Made by a program: the position numbers and the translations under genes. From assembly GCA_015499995.1 (NCBI GenBank), contig JADNRV010000235.1:1-64000 (forward strand): a DNA stretch of 64,000 bases. The letters are read 5' to 3'. Positions 22,801 to 33,390 of this stretch are shown piece after piece. This DNA comes from Flammula alnicola (taxonomy: Eukaryota > Basidiomycota > Agaricomycetes > Agaricales > Strophariaceae). How positions within the stretch are numbered: position 1 is the first letter of the stretch; each line of letters starts with the position of its first letter. The notes under the pieces are model-generated. The model did not search any database. It was not told the origin of the DNA and saw only the letters and a program-made list of their open reading frames with translations.

Positions 22801-24868
22801 TCTCTTCCTCTGGCTCGTATGCGGCGTATCTGGAGCGTGAAAGAGCACGCTGTTGGCGTTCGCTGTATTGGCGACCGTGGGTAGCAGCGTAACGATGAAC
22901 ATGTTCGTCTTCCTCGGTTTCTTCCTCCTCTTCTTCCTCGTCCTCCTCATCCTCGTCTTCGTCTTCCTCGGTTTCTTCGTCTTCTTCAGTCTCTTCTTCG
23001 TCTTCCTCTGGTTGAGGTTGACGAGCATGCCCTCTAGCATTATAACTGGCAGGAGCTCGACTGTGCGCATACTGCGACACTTGTTGCTGATACCCCGGAT
23101 ATCTCTGCTGAACTGGGCTTATCGGCTGCGCATAACTCGCACTAGCGCCGTGGTTTTGCTGCTGATACTGAGCAGCGACGTTCGCAGGCGCCTGTGCTGC
23201 AGCAGGCGATGGAGGCGGTGCACCTGACTTCTTCTTGAGCTTGCCTTTACCCTTCGCTGGAGCAGCAGCAGCAGCAGCAGGGGGTGCAGATGGGACTGCA
23301 GCCTGTGGAGCTGGCTGTGGCTTTGGCTTGGGATGAGGCTCGGAGACCATTCCTGCTGCATACCCCCATGCAGGAGCGGGCATCTCAGGGATCGTCCGTT
23401 TCCACATTGGAGTGAATTTCTTGGCAGGAGCATTGGACGTCGAGGAACTGGTATCATTCGTCGTGCTCGTCGTTGTCGCGTTAGAGGTGGCCGATGACGT
23501 ATTGTTTACGGTTTTTACACTTCCAGGCGTCGTCGGTGTAATAACATTTCCTGAAGAACCCCGTGGGGTATTCCATGACGTCGCAGGTGCACTTTCCTTG
23601 ACTGGGCTGCTCGACTCTGAATTTGGCTGCGACTGGAACCGTGGTGGGCTCGGTCTCCTCTTCGGTGGCACAATGCCCGAAGAGTCCGAATTTGAGCCGA
23701 TAGCGTAACTCGATGTCCTTGAAAGACCAACAATCTCAGTGGCCTTTCTTTCAGATAAAGCAAGAGGAGCAGGCAGCGGAGATTTAGTTGGGCTCGGAGA
23801 ACGCTTCTGCGTAAGCCAGGCTGGACCTGATGATGATGCTGTAGAGAACGCCGAGCTCGTGGCACTACCTAGCGAAGGGACAATTGCGGAAGAGCCATGC
23901 GGAAGTTTACCTAAATCAATTGTTGCCCGTTTATTATTATTACTTGACGTCGTTGGAGTGGGTAACGGCCGACTACGGGTCGGAGAAGGTGTCTTCGAAG
24001 ACTGGGGGACGACGGTCTGTATAGGTTGCACAGAGAAAGGTCTGCTCGATGCCGGCGTCGTCGTATTTGCGGTAGGAAGGGTCGACCCACGTTGTGGGGT
24101 ATTTATTGGAGGCAAGACAGGCGGCTTTGCGTTTGCTCCGGGTGATGGTTGAGGGAGTGGCCGTCGCCCTGGGGTTTGAGGTGCTTGAGTTTGAGGCGCT
24201 TGAGTTTGAGGCGCTTGAGGTATTTGAGGGGGAATTTGTGCTTGGGCGGCCTGCGCCTGTTGTGCTAAAGTAGCTGAAAGGGCTACGGGTGGCGGTTTAG
24301 ACGCTGGTAACCTCCAAGAAGATCCGGACGAGCTCGTGGGCAAGGCAGATGCAGTCTGGTTGGAAAAGGACGACAACAGCACGTTGGGTATTTGACTCTG
24401 TGGTTGCAGTTGTGGTTGTGATTGATACGCCTGCTGGACGTGCTGCTGGACGGGATATTGTGACGGTGGTTGTGGTTGGGAGTATGGCACTTGAGATGAA
24501 GCGTAAGGTGTCTGGGACAGCGGGTAAGATGTCTGCGGTTGTGCAAATGGGGTCTGAGCCGTAATGTAAGGAGTTTGAGATGGCTGGTATGGGGTTTGTG
24601 GCGGGGCATATGGGGTCTGGCTCAGCGCATACGGTGGTTGCACGGGAGCCTGAACATATTGTTGTTGAGTAAACTGGAAACCTTGCGACTGAAGAGGCTG
24701 TTGGGGTTGCTGAACCGTATAGGTTGGATGCCTTTGCAGATGCGGTTGTGGTTGTGGTTTCCCCAGCTGTTGGTAGATATTCTGAGGCTGCTGGAATACT
24801 GGCGAGTACTGCTGCTGCTGCTGAACAGGCTGACCCTGCCCCTGATAATATCCTTGGTTGTGTGTCAT
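19874..24868 (-). CDS. large Pro/Gln-rich protein with three C-terminal LIM domains
   Basis: About 1,590-residue scaffold-like protein; fungal relatives with C-terminal LIM domains (paxillin-like Pxl1 type) act in polarity, septation and Rho signalling, which is inference here. Start at 24868 (MTHNQGYYQGQGQPVQQQ); upstream in-frame TTG codons lie past an intron-like acceptor and are rejected. The first exon (to about 20515) encodes a disordered region: Gln-rich start, repeats of SQTPYxP near residues 90-160, Ala/Pro stretches, a Glu/Asp run at about 22900-23000, and basic segments. LIM1 is CGGCHGS..YHPACFKCTVC..YCHLDYHE, LIM2 CYSCKTA..HFFCAECGD..GHPYCEACH, LIM3 CKRCKRS..CWGCFVCA/SCDKPFEDPS..YCENCF. 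All zinc ligands are present. The last intron boundary near 20040 and the stop at 19874 were derived by splicing. Confidence 0.9.
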
Positions 24869-25778
24869 AGTTAACGCCTCTGTAATAAAGATATCAGCTT
24901 CAGTAACAAGGTTTCTCGATAATATAAGTACCAAGATAAGCCCCTGTTATCTGCGACGATGCGCTAGTAGAAAGTGGTTCAAGTCAGATTACGGCAACTT
25001 GAACCACTGCGCGAGAGATTCGAACGCGATCTCATCGATCAGTCACGTGGACGGTGCCTTGCGGTCACCACATCGCAAAAAGCCCAAAATAGACAACTCG
25101 ATAGTCTCGAGCTTTCCTTTTCCTTTCAACGTCATCAGTGCTATAAGTACGGTCCACGGACCAAGCTACGGTAATAATGCCACTAAATTCTTCTGCTCAA
25201 AAAACGTCCGAATCCTTCTACCATTTATCTCGTTTCACACCAATGTTGACATTCAAGGGCTGTTACGACAGATTTGTCTTGGGAGGTTGAGCCATGAATG
25301 CAGAAACGGGAGTCGTCCTCGGTGAGCGTATGTAGATGCTTTTTTTATCACGAGTGATAAAGATAAATTCCGAGTTACTAATGAAATCTCTTTCTCACAG
25401 CTCGAAGGGGTTGTACGAGTACTGACCAGGGGAGTTGCATCCGGCTGGTTGCACAGAAAGATGCTGCACAGCCTGCACGATGCGAGGCGACGCGTCCGCA
25501 GTCTGTAAGTACTTTACAATCCATCTGTACTGCGACAAGTCGGCGTCTTTGTCAAATCACGTGGGCTTTATTTGCAGGGGTGGCGATGTTCGAGTCCTAG
25601 AAGTGGAACAGTTTCGAAGCTGCCATCGTCAAAGATGCTCCAACCTACGTTTACTCCGCATCACATCCACCTCCACCACCCCACCCCCCTAATTGCTTCC
25701 AGCCAAATCCCCGCTCTTTTCTCCCTTTGTTCCACCCAACTCAAAACTTTGTCTAATTCTGAGACCTGAAAGGCGGGC
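24869..25778. other. divergent intergenic region (LIM gene / HtrL-like gene)
   Basis: About 900 bp between two divergent start codons, so it should contain both promoters. A short ATG frame at 25293 (MNAETGVVL) could splice at 25319 to a 25400-25500 exon, but neither frame gives a recognisable protein. One strong hairpin is listed separately. Confidence 0.45.
24973..25008. repeat. perfect 12-bp inverted repeat with 12-base loop
   Basis: AGTGGTTCAAGT at 24973-24984 and its exact reverse complement at 24997-25008. It lies about 105 bp upstream of the LIM gene start codon on the minus strand, in its promoter or 5' leader. Could be a binding site for a dimeric regulator or an RNA hairpin; function unknown. 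Confidence 0.8.
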
Positions 25779-27119
25779 ATGGCGTTGGAAGGGGTTCGGA
25801 GCTGGGCATGGCGTCCGTGCTTTCGCTTTCGACAATTCATAATCGTCCTCCTGGCTGTGGTACTGCTCAGCTTCTTCTTCATCGCGAATGTCGCGCTGCA
25901 GGATATATCTGAGACAACCATTTCCCTGGAGCGGGCTCATGACCCCGAGAGTAATGGCCTGGCCGAACACGCCTTGTCAACAGGCAACTCGGCAAGCAAC
26001 ACCACAGCGCGCATTCTCCTCGTGTCGGCCATGTTTCCCCTCCCAAAATCGAAACATTCCAAGGAGGATTATGCATATTGGATTTCCAAGTTCCTTCAAC
26101 CTGTCACAACCGATGTCTACTTTTATACGCCGCCAGACTTCGCGCCGACAGTCCGGCAAGCACGGGGACGCGGTTTGTCAATAACCATAGACACGAATTA
26201 CACTTCGCCTTTCGATATCCCACCACTAAAGGGCTTGGAAGACAAATACACAAAAATGTATAGCCAAGATAGAGAGAGTTTCCGCCACTCTTCCGAACTC
26301 TACGCCATATGGAACGCGAAACCCTTCCTTTTGGACACCGCCGTGAAAGCCCTGGCGGAGAAAGGCGAAGTGTATGATTATGCGTTTTGGAATGATGCTG
26401 GAAGTTTTCGCGAAGACCATCGATATACAGAATGGCCAGACCCACGGAGAGTCGATCAGATTTGGCAGAAAGGCAGCGAATTGACGGGAATGAAGAAAGA
26501 TGAACTCTTGTTTTTCCCTTTGACTGGCCTGCCAGATTCGAAGATGAAATATTGGACGGAGGACATGGGCCCTGTTGATTATGAAGTCAGTGAAGGTATG
26601 AACCCACCTTTTCATGGAGAATTATGTTTATAACTTTTCGCTCAAGGATCTTTCTTCGGAGGGACGCCAAACACTGTATCATGGTGGAAGCGCACCTTTT
26701 ACGCTTACCATGACTATTACCTCTCGCTCGGACTATTCGTAGGAAAGGACCAAACGCTCATCAACGCCCTCTTCCTCCTATTCCCCGAGCGTTTCATTAC
26801 AGTCTGGTATCACGACCCCAACTCTCCCGCGCATGCCGGGCTCATCCCGTACTTCGACGCAGGTTACTTGGGCGCCTGTGGGGCCGAGTGGTTTTATTAC
26901 CAGTTTTGGCTATCAGGGCGTTCGACGCGCGACGCGATGAGAGAGTCGTGGATTAGCGCATTGCCGTCACGGTGGGTTAACTGGGAGTGGTGGAAGAATC
27001 GACAGACGTGCCGCTTGACGGGTGTCTTGGCTTTGAAGGATGTTCTGCAAGGGCATCTTGGGAAGAAGTGGAAACCGCCTGTGAGGACTATTGTAGTTCC
27101 CGGCATCGAGTCGGAATGA
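25779..27119 (+). CDS. type II membrane protein of the HtrL/YibB-like family, putative glycosyltransferase-related
   Basis: About 435 residues in two exons (intron about 26596-26646, phase 1). Start at 25779 (MALEGVRSWAWRPCFRFRQ); a single N-terminal helix FIIVLLAVVLLSFFFIANVA gives a type II topology with a lumenal catalytic part. Domain patterns: ARILLVSAMFPL, YAYWISKFLQPVTTDVYFY, ELYAIWNAKPFLLDTAVKA, YDYAFWNDAGSFREDHRY, then FFGGTPNTVSWWKRTFYAY, GKDQTLINALFLLFPERF and LGACGAEWFYYQFWL. The NDAGSF segment occupies the place of the DxD-like site in HtrL-type proteins. Glycan transfer in the Golgi is plausible by family fold, but no enzyme of this group is well characterised. Confidence 0.82.
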
Positions 27120-27228
27120 CAGTCCCGACCTGGGATGTTGCAAAGCACCAGTGTATTGTATCTGTTATACCTATGGACCTAAATCGGAAGTCATTGTGTA
27201 TATTGTGAATTGTGGCGCATCTTGGCGC

Positions 27229-27236
27229 ATCTCAGG
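27229..27236 (+). repeat. 8-bp target site duplication, left
   Basis: ATCTCAGG, repeated exactly at 28159-28166 on the other side of the MITE. Confidence 0.88.
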
Positions 27237-28158
27237 AGGACCCCGGGCAATGGGAGGGGAGGCCAGATCCTGGAAAGGCACTTTTTGTCCGGACATAGGT
27301 TTCGCCAATTTGTCCGGATTGCGCCTGGCCTCCCCAAAATTTCCAAAATTTGTCCGGACCTCCATTCCTAGCCTATTTTTCGCCAAAATTTGTCCGGATC
27401 GGCAGAATCTGGCCTTTCTAGGGCTTAAAATCGCTGCAGACAAGGCAGGGGATCTCAGAAATGCAGGAAACGAGGGATTAAACCATCCAAATAACACTGA
27501 GAAACACTAGCTACGATAGATAGGCTACTTGTATTCAACTTAGTACGTAGCGGCACCTAATCTTCACCATCAGAATTTCGGTGACCTTGCTTTCGTGAAA
27601 GCTTTAACGCTGCATGCAGTTGCTTGTCAGCCTTTTGTAGGGTGTGGAATCGATTTAAATCCTCAGGCAAGAGCTCGAGAATAGAGCCCTGTTGCTGAGG
27701 CGATTCCTTGTAGTCAAGGAGCGTCAGGAAATTGATCGAGGAGAACAGTAGAAATTGACGGGTTTTTTGGATAGATTACACCCAAAGTAGAGCAGTGTCA
27801 ATGACTCAGATTCCCTCATGCAAAATTTCAATAAAATAAAATAATATACAAGCCCAAACATGAGAAGAGCAAGCATCTGAAAAAGGTATAAATTTATGTA
27901 GCAAGACATGCTCGAACTCGAGAGGCTTGGATATGCCCACCTCGATACCTGGCAGTGAACCGGTACACCATGGCTGACTTAATGTCCGGATTGTGGACCT
28001 AACTATATTCTGAGACAGAATTTCTGTCCGGACACACGCTCCTGGCCGTTTCAAAATTTGGGTCGATTTTGTCCGGATTGGCTGCCGGCCTTTTTCAAAT
28101 TTTTTGAAAAATCTGTCCGGATGGGTGTCAGGCCGCACCTGTCATTGCCCGGGGTCCT
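27237..28158. mobile_element. hAT-type MITE, 922 bp
   Basis: Perfect 16-bp terminal inverted repeats (AGGACCCCGGGCAATG at 27237-27252 and its complement at 28143-28158) flanked by a perfect 8-bp direct repeat ATCTCAGG (27229-27236 and 28159-28166). Eight-base duplications are diagnostic of hAT insertions. No transposase is encoded. Eight TGTCCGGA motifs are clustered near the two ends: 27286, 27311, 27351, 27391 and 27983, 28025, 28070, 28114, spaced mostly 40-45 bp; TCCGGA is palindromic, so these are likely transposase-binding sites. Confidence 0.9.
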
Positions 28159-28166
28159 ATCTCAGG
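28159..28166 (+). repeat. 8-bp target site duplication, right
   Basis: ATCTCAGG, exact copy of 27229-27236. Confidence 0.88.
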
Positions 28167-28230
28167 CTGGTTCCAGGGTCTTTGTTTGGCAAATTACAGT
28201 TAGACAAATATTCAAGGGATACGAGCCATG

Positions 28231-28268
28231 TCTCCAGTACTCCCAACACCTCTCCAGTACTCAACACC
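28231..28268 (+). repeat. short tandem duplication
   Basis: Two adjacent near-identical units: 28231-28250 (TCTCCAGTACTCCCAACACC) and 28251-28268 (same, two bases shorter). It lies just upstream of the start codon at 28289 and so in the 5' leader or core promoter of that gene. Confidence 0.75.
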
Positions 28269-28288
28269 TCCTTCGTCAGCCCGACTCT

Positions 28289-29053
28289 ATGGAAAGCACA
28301 GCCCCTAACACGGAGTTATCTTCTGTCGCTGCCTCCTCGAGCCCGACGCCCGGCCAAGGAATGAATCTGACGAACGCCGAACCACCTTCGGAAAGGCAGA
28401 ACGCCAAAAGCCCGCGCATGGAACGGCCACTTGCGGAGATCATCTCGGAGCAGTTTCCCCCGTTCGATGCCGAGTCTCTTATTGTGAACCCGTTCCAGGA
28501 TGAAGCGGGTAGAGATGCCAAGTTTGAGGAAGGTGATTTGCAGCATATATGCTTGCCGCACTGGTATTTTCGAGGCATAGAACGCATATATGCACTTTTT
28601 TTTTTCGCTCCCTCTACCTCAAATTGGTGACGTTAACGTTTCTGACAGACTGCCTCCTGATATCTAGAGCTCAGCGCCAGGTTGCTCAATGCCATTCTCA
28701 TGACACACGCGTGGGCCGCCAGCCGGCCAAAGCACGAAGCCACGATCGAAAGCCGAAAACTCGAAGACGAAATATCCCAAATAATGGAGACAGAGAGACA
28801 ACAAGGCATGTGCACACCAACACCCTCCTCTTCCTCGTTCTACCGCGTCGGGATCGTCGGTATGCTTGCTTCGTTCTGCACTGGACACACTTCCTCGCCA
28901 TGCTCTTCACGACCTTTATATGCTGAACTTGGCTCATATTCCCTGCTCTCCATTTTGTTTTTCGTCATTCTAGAGCAAACACGCGAGAAGCTGGGCGAGT
29001 TTGTGCGAAGGATGAAGACGGCCTTAGCAGCACTCATTGGCACTCCATTCTGA
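28289..29053 (+). CDS. unknown coiled-coil protein
   Basis: Not recognised. Start at 28289 (MESTAPNTELSSVAASS), about 150-165 residues in three exons. The N-terminal 50 residues are Ser/Pro-rich and probably disordered; then MERPLAEIISEQFPPFD, a phase-1 intron (about 28532-28669), and a helical region: ELSARLLNAILMTHAWAAS, IESRKLEDEISQIMETERQ, EQTREKLGEFVRRMKTALA, LIGTPF at the end. Skipping a GC..AG intron with donor GCATGT near 28806 gives one unbroken coiled coil; a GT donor near 28859 would instead add a Pro/Ser insert. Predicted soluble. Its promoter is next to the hAT MITE. Confidence 0.65.
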
Positions 29054-30267
29054 TTCTGGGTGCTACCTTACTTGCCCGTGTACTGAGCGCTTTTTTTCCA
29101 CTTGCATTTCTCAGAATTCTTTTGCTGTATTCTAGCTCTGGTGCAAAGTAACTTTCTGTTCGGAATTATGATATCGTCCGACTACCCGCACACTTCTCGG
29201 CGCGCTTGACTCCTATACTCTACTTCCTTTTGAATCGAGGCTCAGTACTGGCCCCAGAGAAGTCTTGTGTCAGCGTGCGACACGGGCGGGGATCGTGATT
29301 ATCGCTCGCCTATTCCCATCTACACATAGGCGCTCGTTTCAAAAGTGGCTTTACTTGGGTACTAACCCCACGACTGTGAGATAGGCGCTCATGAAAGCGC
29401 TTATGATTCTCTCCTGCATGTGGTTGCAATTTATTCTTTGTCCGTTAATCACGCCTCATTACAATGTCTGACATGTTTTACGTCCGTCCAGAGTTGCTGT
29501 TTTAATTGCAGGTTCATTAACTTCCAGAGGCGTTTCTAGATTGCAAGGCGACAAGCTGACGGCAAAAATGTACGCAAATTAGATACTCTGGTCCATGTTG
29601 CCTCCCACCAATGATAGCGCATGCTGTGTAGATTAGTGCGTCCCTTCGGGAAAACCTGTGCTACTTGATATGGAACATCCATGTCCCGCCACACAGCTGA
29701 TCAAAAGATTACTTGTCAACATGTAATTATGGCTCCAGAGTAAGTAGATATCTTATACAAATCTTACAATATGTCTGCAGTTACAAAGACAGGGTAATCG
29801 AAGCGATTTTAAAACGTTATGCAACCATTTGACAGCCTGCACGGACAAGTCACGGTTTCTTCCCATGCGATATTCTGTGCCAGTACTTATTCCAGTCAGT
29901 CGTCAACTAATTATATTTAGGCTGTGCAATTAAAAACAGCCTTGGTTCGCTCGTGTGCCCCGAGGCGCCCTTACAGTCCTCACCGCCTTGACGTGGAAGT
30001 AATCCGATTACCATCGATTCCAGCCATTCTGAGTGTGCTCGGCTATATCCAGGTATGATCTTTTTCCGCGTGCTTTGCATATACTCATAGTACGCTTCCA
30101 GTTGCAGCCATGTATCTTCCACTGCTGGTTATATACCAAGCCATCCGTGCTCCCAAATTTTCCATTTCACCACATTTTATGCTTGCCTATCCCAAAGGCA
30201 TCCGATTATCTTCGTCGATTCCCATCAGCGCTCGCATCTCTCAATAACACTGCTATTTGTGCTCAGC
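29054..30267. other. intergenic, no gene seen
   Basis: 1.2 kb between two plus-strand genes. The sequence ATAGGCGCTC occurs twice (about 29329 and 29382). A TTATATA stretch near 30128 may be the TATA element of the downstream WT-A gene. No coding signal. Confidence 0.45.
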
Positions 30268-32880
30268 ATGCCAACATATTCCGCTTGGTTTGGAACATCT
30301 GATCCCTCTGTTATGGAGGAGCCTACAGACATTGGTGTGTCTCGACGTTCTCAGAGCATCTATGCTAGGGTACTCCCGAGATCTTTCAACCCTCGGAGAA
30401 TGGAAACATTACCGTTACCATTACACACTGCCCCCAGGCTGAGTGGATCGTCGCCTTCGTCGTCTTCACACCCACGGGAACAACACTCGGTTGAAAGTAA
30501 TTATCCCCGAGGAGATTACGGACCCAACCGCTATTCTACCTGCGAAACGGTTGTAGCTCCCTTGAATTCCCCAACAATCGGTTGTACACCTTCACCACCC
30601 AGTTCAAGTTCAAGCGGGACACACGAAACGATCGATATTCCCACGCGTCCTGATATTTCGAAAGAAATCGATGATCTTATCGGGGTAACCTCGTATGAAT
30701 ACGAGAGATATGAGCGATCGGTTAAAACGTGAGTTAAATTCCTTCAAGTGATATTATACTGCAACCTGAATCGAGCTACGTAACTCCAGAGAGAAATATT
30801 TCTGGGACGGATATGCCATTAACCCACTGGAGGTAGACTTTTCGCGGTACGTCCATCAGTACTGGAGTTAGCGTCGAAAATCCTGGGCAGATGGCTAATT
30901 CATCCTGATTGCAGACCGAAAGCACCTAACCGGTGGAAATATTTTGTCCACCCCGATGGCGGGCTCTACTTTCTTAATGAATCATGGGTACGACACTGCT
31001 TCTGAATCTTAGTAAGAGAGATCCCTGAAATAGTCTTGCAGCCAATACCTATCCTCACTGACATATACGTGTACGAATCCGTTGACAGAAATCGTCTGGA
31101 AGGTTATATCAAAAGTATCTTCCAATATATCAAGAAATACGGGGTGAGGCTACCTTCGGACGATGTATGCCTTGTTCTTGAATTTAGACAATCTGGTCGA
31201 TGCGGATACTATTTCGTCGACCATACAACACGATGTCTCTTTTGGCTAGAAGAATTTGATGCAATGACGTTTTTAGATCACGTCAGAGTACAGTTCACGC
31301 CTTCGCTTGTCGGTGAGTCTTATTTAAGCTTCGCCAATGATGTTGGTTGATTGAATGTTATTCTCGTAGGCCACGAAATGAAATCCTTATATTGGTTCGT
31401 CTAAATATCCAATGAATTCAGCTCGGAAATTGATCGAAATATTCTACGGGCCTGATATTTATAGGTTACACAATGAATACTTTCCTGAGGTTCGACCTTT
31501 CCCCGGTGGCGCTTCGTCGGAGCTCAAAGATATCCTCATTCACGCTGTTGGAGGTCAGGCTTGTCGCTTGAATAGCATACGAATCTACTCTTAAGTTGGA
31601 CTTTAGATTCATTGACATCTCCATCGAATACTGCACCTTATAGCCTGGACGTTCTTGAGAAAATGCTTGCATTAGTAAATGATATTCAGCGTATGTGCAT
31701 CACGTTCGACACCTTTGGTCCGACTCTGACGCTGATTAATCTCTAGATTCAAATGCTTGTGCGGCCGGGTCTGCAACTATCATGTGTGAGGACGATTTCA
31801 TTCTGCCGGATTTTCCGTCGCACTAATTGTTATGCCTTTGAAGACCGATTATTGCATAACTTTTGTAAGAACAGGACCCATAATCTCTCGGAGGCTATTT
31901 TCTCACCAGAAGGTTAGATCACGAGCGACTCCTCCATCTGCACGGAGAAAAAGCCGCCCGCCTTAATATAGATCAGTCAATCCACCCTGAAAGGGAAAGG
32001 ACCCCGATGATTAGAATACTGTCACCCTTTTTGTTGTTCGGACCAGAGGTCCATCTTCGCAAACTGCAAGAAATATCCGTAGACTCCCTTGTCCGTAAAC
32101 ATGACTGGGGCGCAATGTTAGCAGAACTTACGGAAGAGTGGAAGGATATCACACTATATGTAAGTACGGAATTGAACCACTCTCTTTTCTTTCCAGTACT
32201 GATTGTGGCCTCTTACTTAGGCTACAGTCTTGCTGAATGCAAATGTTGCCTTCCTTGCTATACAGAGTGTAGATAGCTCTGCACCACCCGGTGGCCGGTC
32301 CGGCCAACAAAGAGCTAGCTATTTTTCGATAGTGACCGCTATCGGGGCTATCGTTCTCGGACTACTTCTAGTACGACAACATAATACAAGCTTGAATGTT
32401 TGTTGATTTACCATTGCCCTTCCCCAGCGTCTGATGACATTTCTATTTTTAGAGTGCATTCCTTGCAAACCGTAGTGCATCAGTTTTGGGCTTGGAAACT
32501 CTCTCTTTGATGTACAGTTTGCCCTATGCTCTGCTAATGTGGGGGTACGTGGTATATAATTACTTGACTCAGTTCTACCGCTTACTTGACATCCAAATTT
32601 TATTAGAATGGTTTCGTTCCTGGTCGCATTTTCGTTAATGTCCTTCGCCTCCCACGACATTCTTACAATTTGCATGATGTCGCTCACCTGTTTTATCCTC
32701 GGTCTCCTCATATTATGGAATATCTCCGTGTCGTATGAGGATAAACCTTTTTGGTTCCCTTGGATATTACGGAAGTTGGCGCCGAAGCACAAGGAGGGAA
32801 TCCTGGCAGGGAAAGGGAGATTAAGGTCGGAACTCTCTCTCATCTCAGCTACACGTTCCGGAAAATCAGTAGCCTCATAA
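30268..32880 (+). CDS. WT-A: WW-like modules plus multispan membrane protein
   Basis: Founder of the family described here as WT; function unknown. Start at 30268 (MPTYSAWFGTSDPSVMEEP), about 650 residues in about ten exons. Residues 1-155 are Ser/Pro-rich. The first WW-like module is APNRWKYFVHPDGGLYFLN (30926-30986), lacking the second Trp; the second is CGYYFVDHTTRCLFWLEEF (about 31201-31260), which matches strands 2-3 of WW domains. Next come the family motifs HEMKSLYW, LKDILIHAVGG and GEKAARLNIDQSIHPE, then FGPEVHLRKLQEISVDSLV. The C-terminal half has hydrophobic spans VLNANVAFLAIQSV, SYFSIVTAIGAIVLGLLLV, LSLMYSLPYALLMWGMVSF and CMMSLTCFILGLLILWNI, and a basic tail. The most diverged copy and the only one on the plus strand. 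Confidence 0.78.
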
Positions 32881-33390
32881 ATTCTATTTCGTTTATTACA
32901 AAATTGGTAAAACTTACGTTACTCGGGCTTATGTATCCTCTGTATATCTTATCTTATTACAGTACTTTGGTGTCGAACTATGCTGTACGCCTTGAAGTGT
33001 GTACTGAGTACATGAAAAATAATTCCCTTGCTAAATAAGGGTCTTTGGGATGGAAAATTCTGACCTCACAGTACTCAAGTACAACCACCTGCAAGTATTG
33101 GTAAATTACGGGTATACCATAATACCTGGGTACAGGAATCTTAATCCTACTTCGGATTTAGGCGAGCGCAGTGCCTTGCCAAGGGAAACGTGACCTTGTC
33201 AGAAACTCCCACGTTTACAACTTCAAGCCACGTCTGAGGTCTTCGTCGTCAAACGCGTTCTCTAAAGACTATCGGCGCTCGTCCAAGGATTGGCTTTATA
33301 TCTTTCTCTTAATATCGTATTCGCCATTCGGTTTCCTTGGCCTTCCACAATACTCCATTTTAGAGAGCTTCCCCTTGACAAGTTGCGAGC
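32881..33390. other. intergenic, no gene seen
   Basis: About 510 bp containing the terminator of WT-A and the promoter of COP1. No element recognised. Confidence 0.5.

Noticed and set aside
21485..22892. Long plus-strand frames opposite the LIM gene
   Set aside because: They are mirrored from the repetitive low-complexity coding strand; no start context, no domain.
25585..25605. GTTCGAGTCC resembling a tRNA T loop
   Set aside because: No matching stems or A box; overlaps a possible acceptor site.
25293..25692. Possible small spliced gene starting MNAETGVVL
   Set aside because: The two exons read in incompatible frames under every good splice pair; no family recognised.
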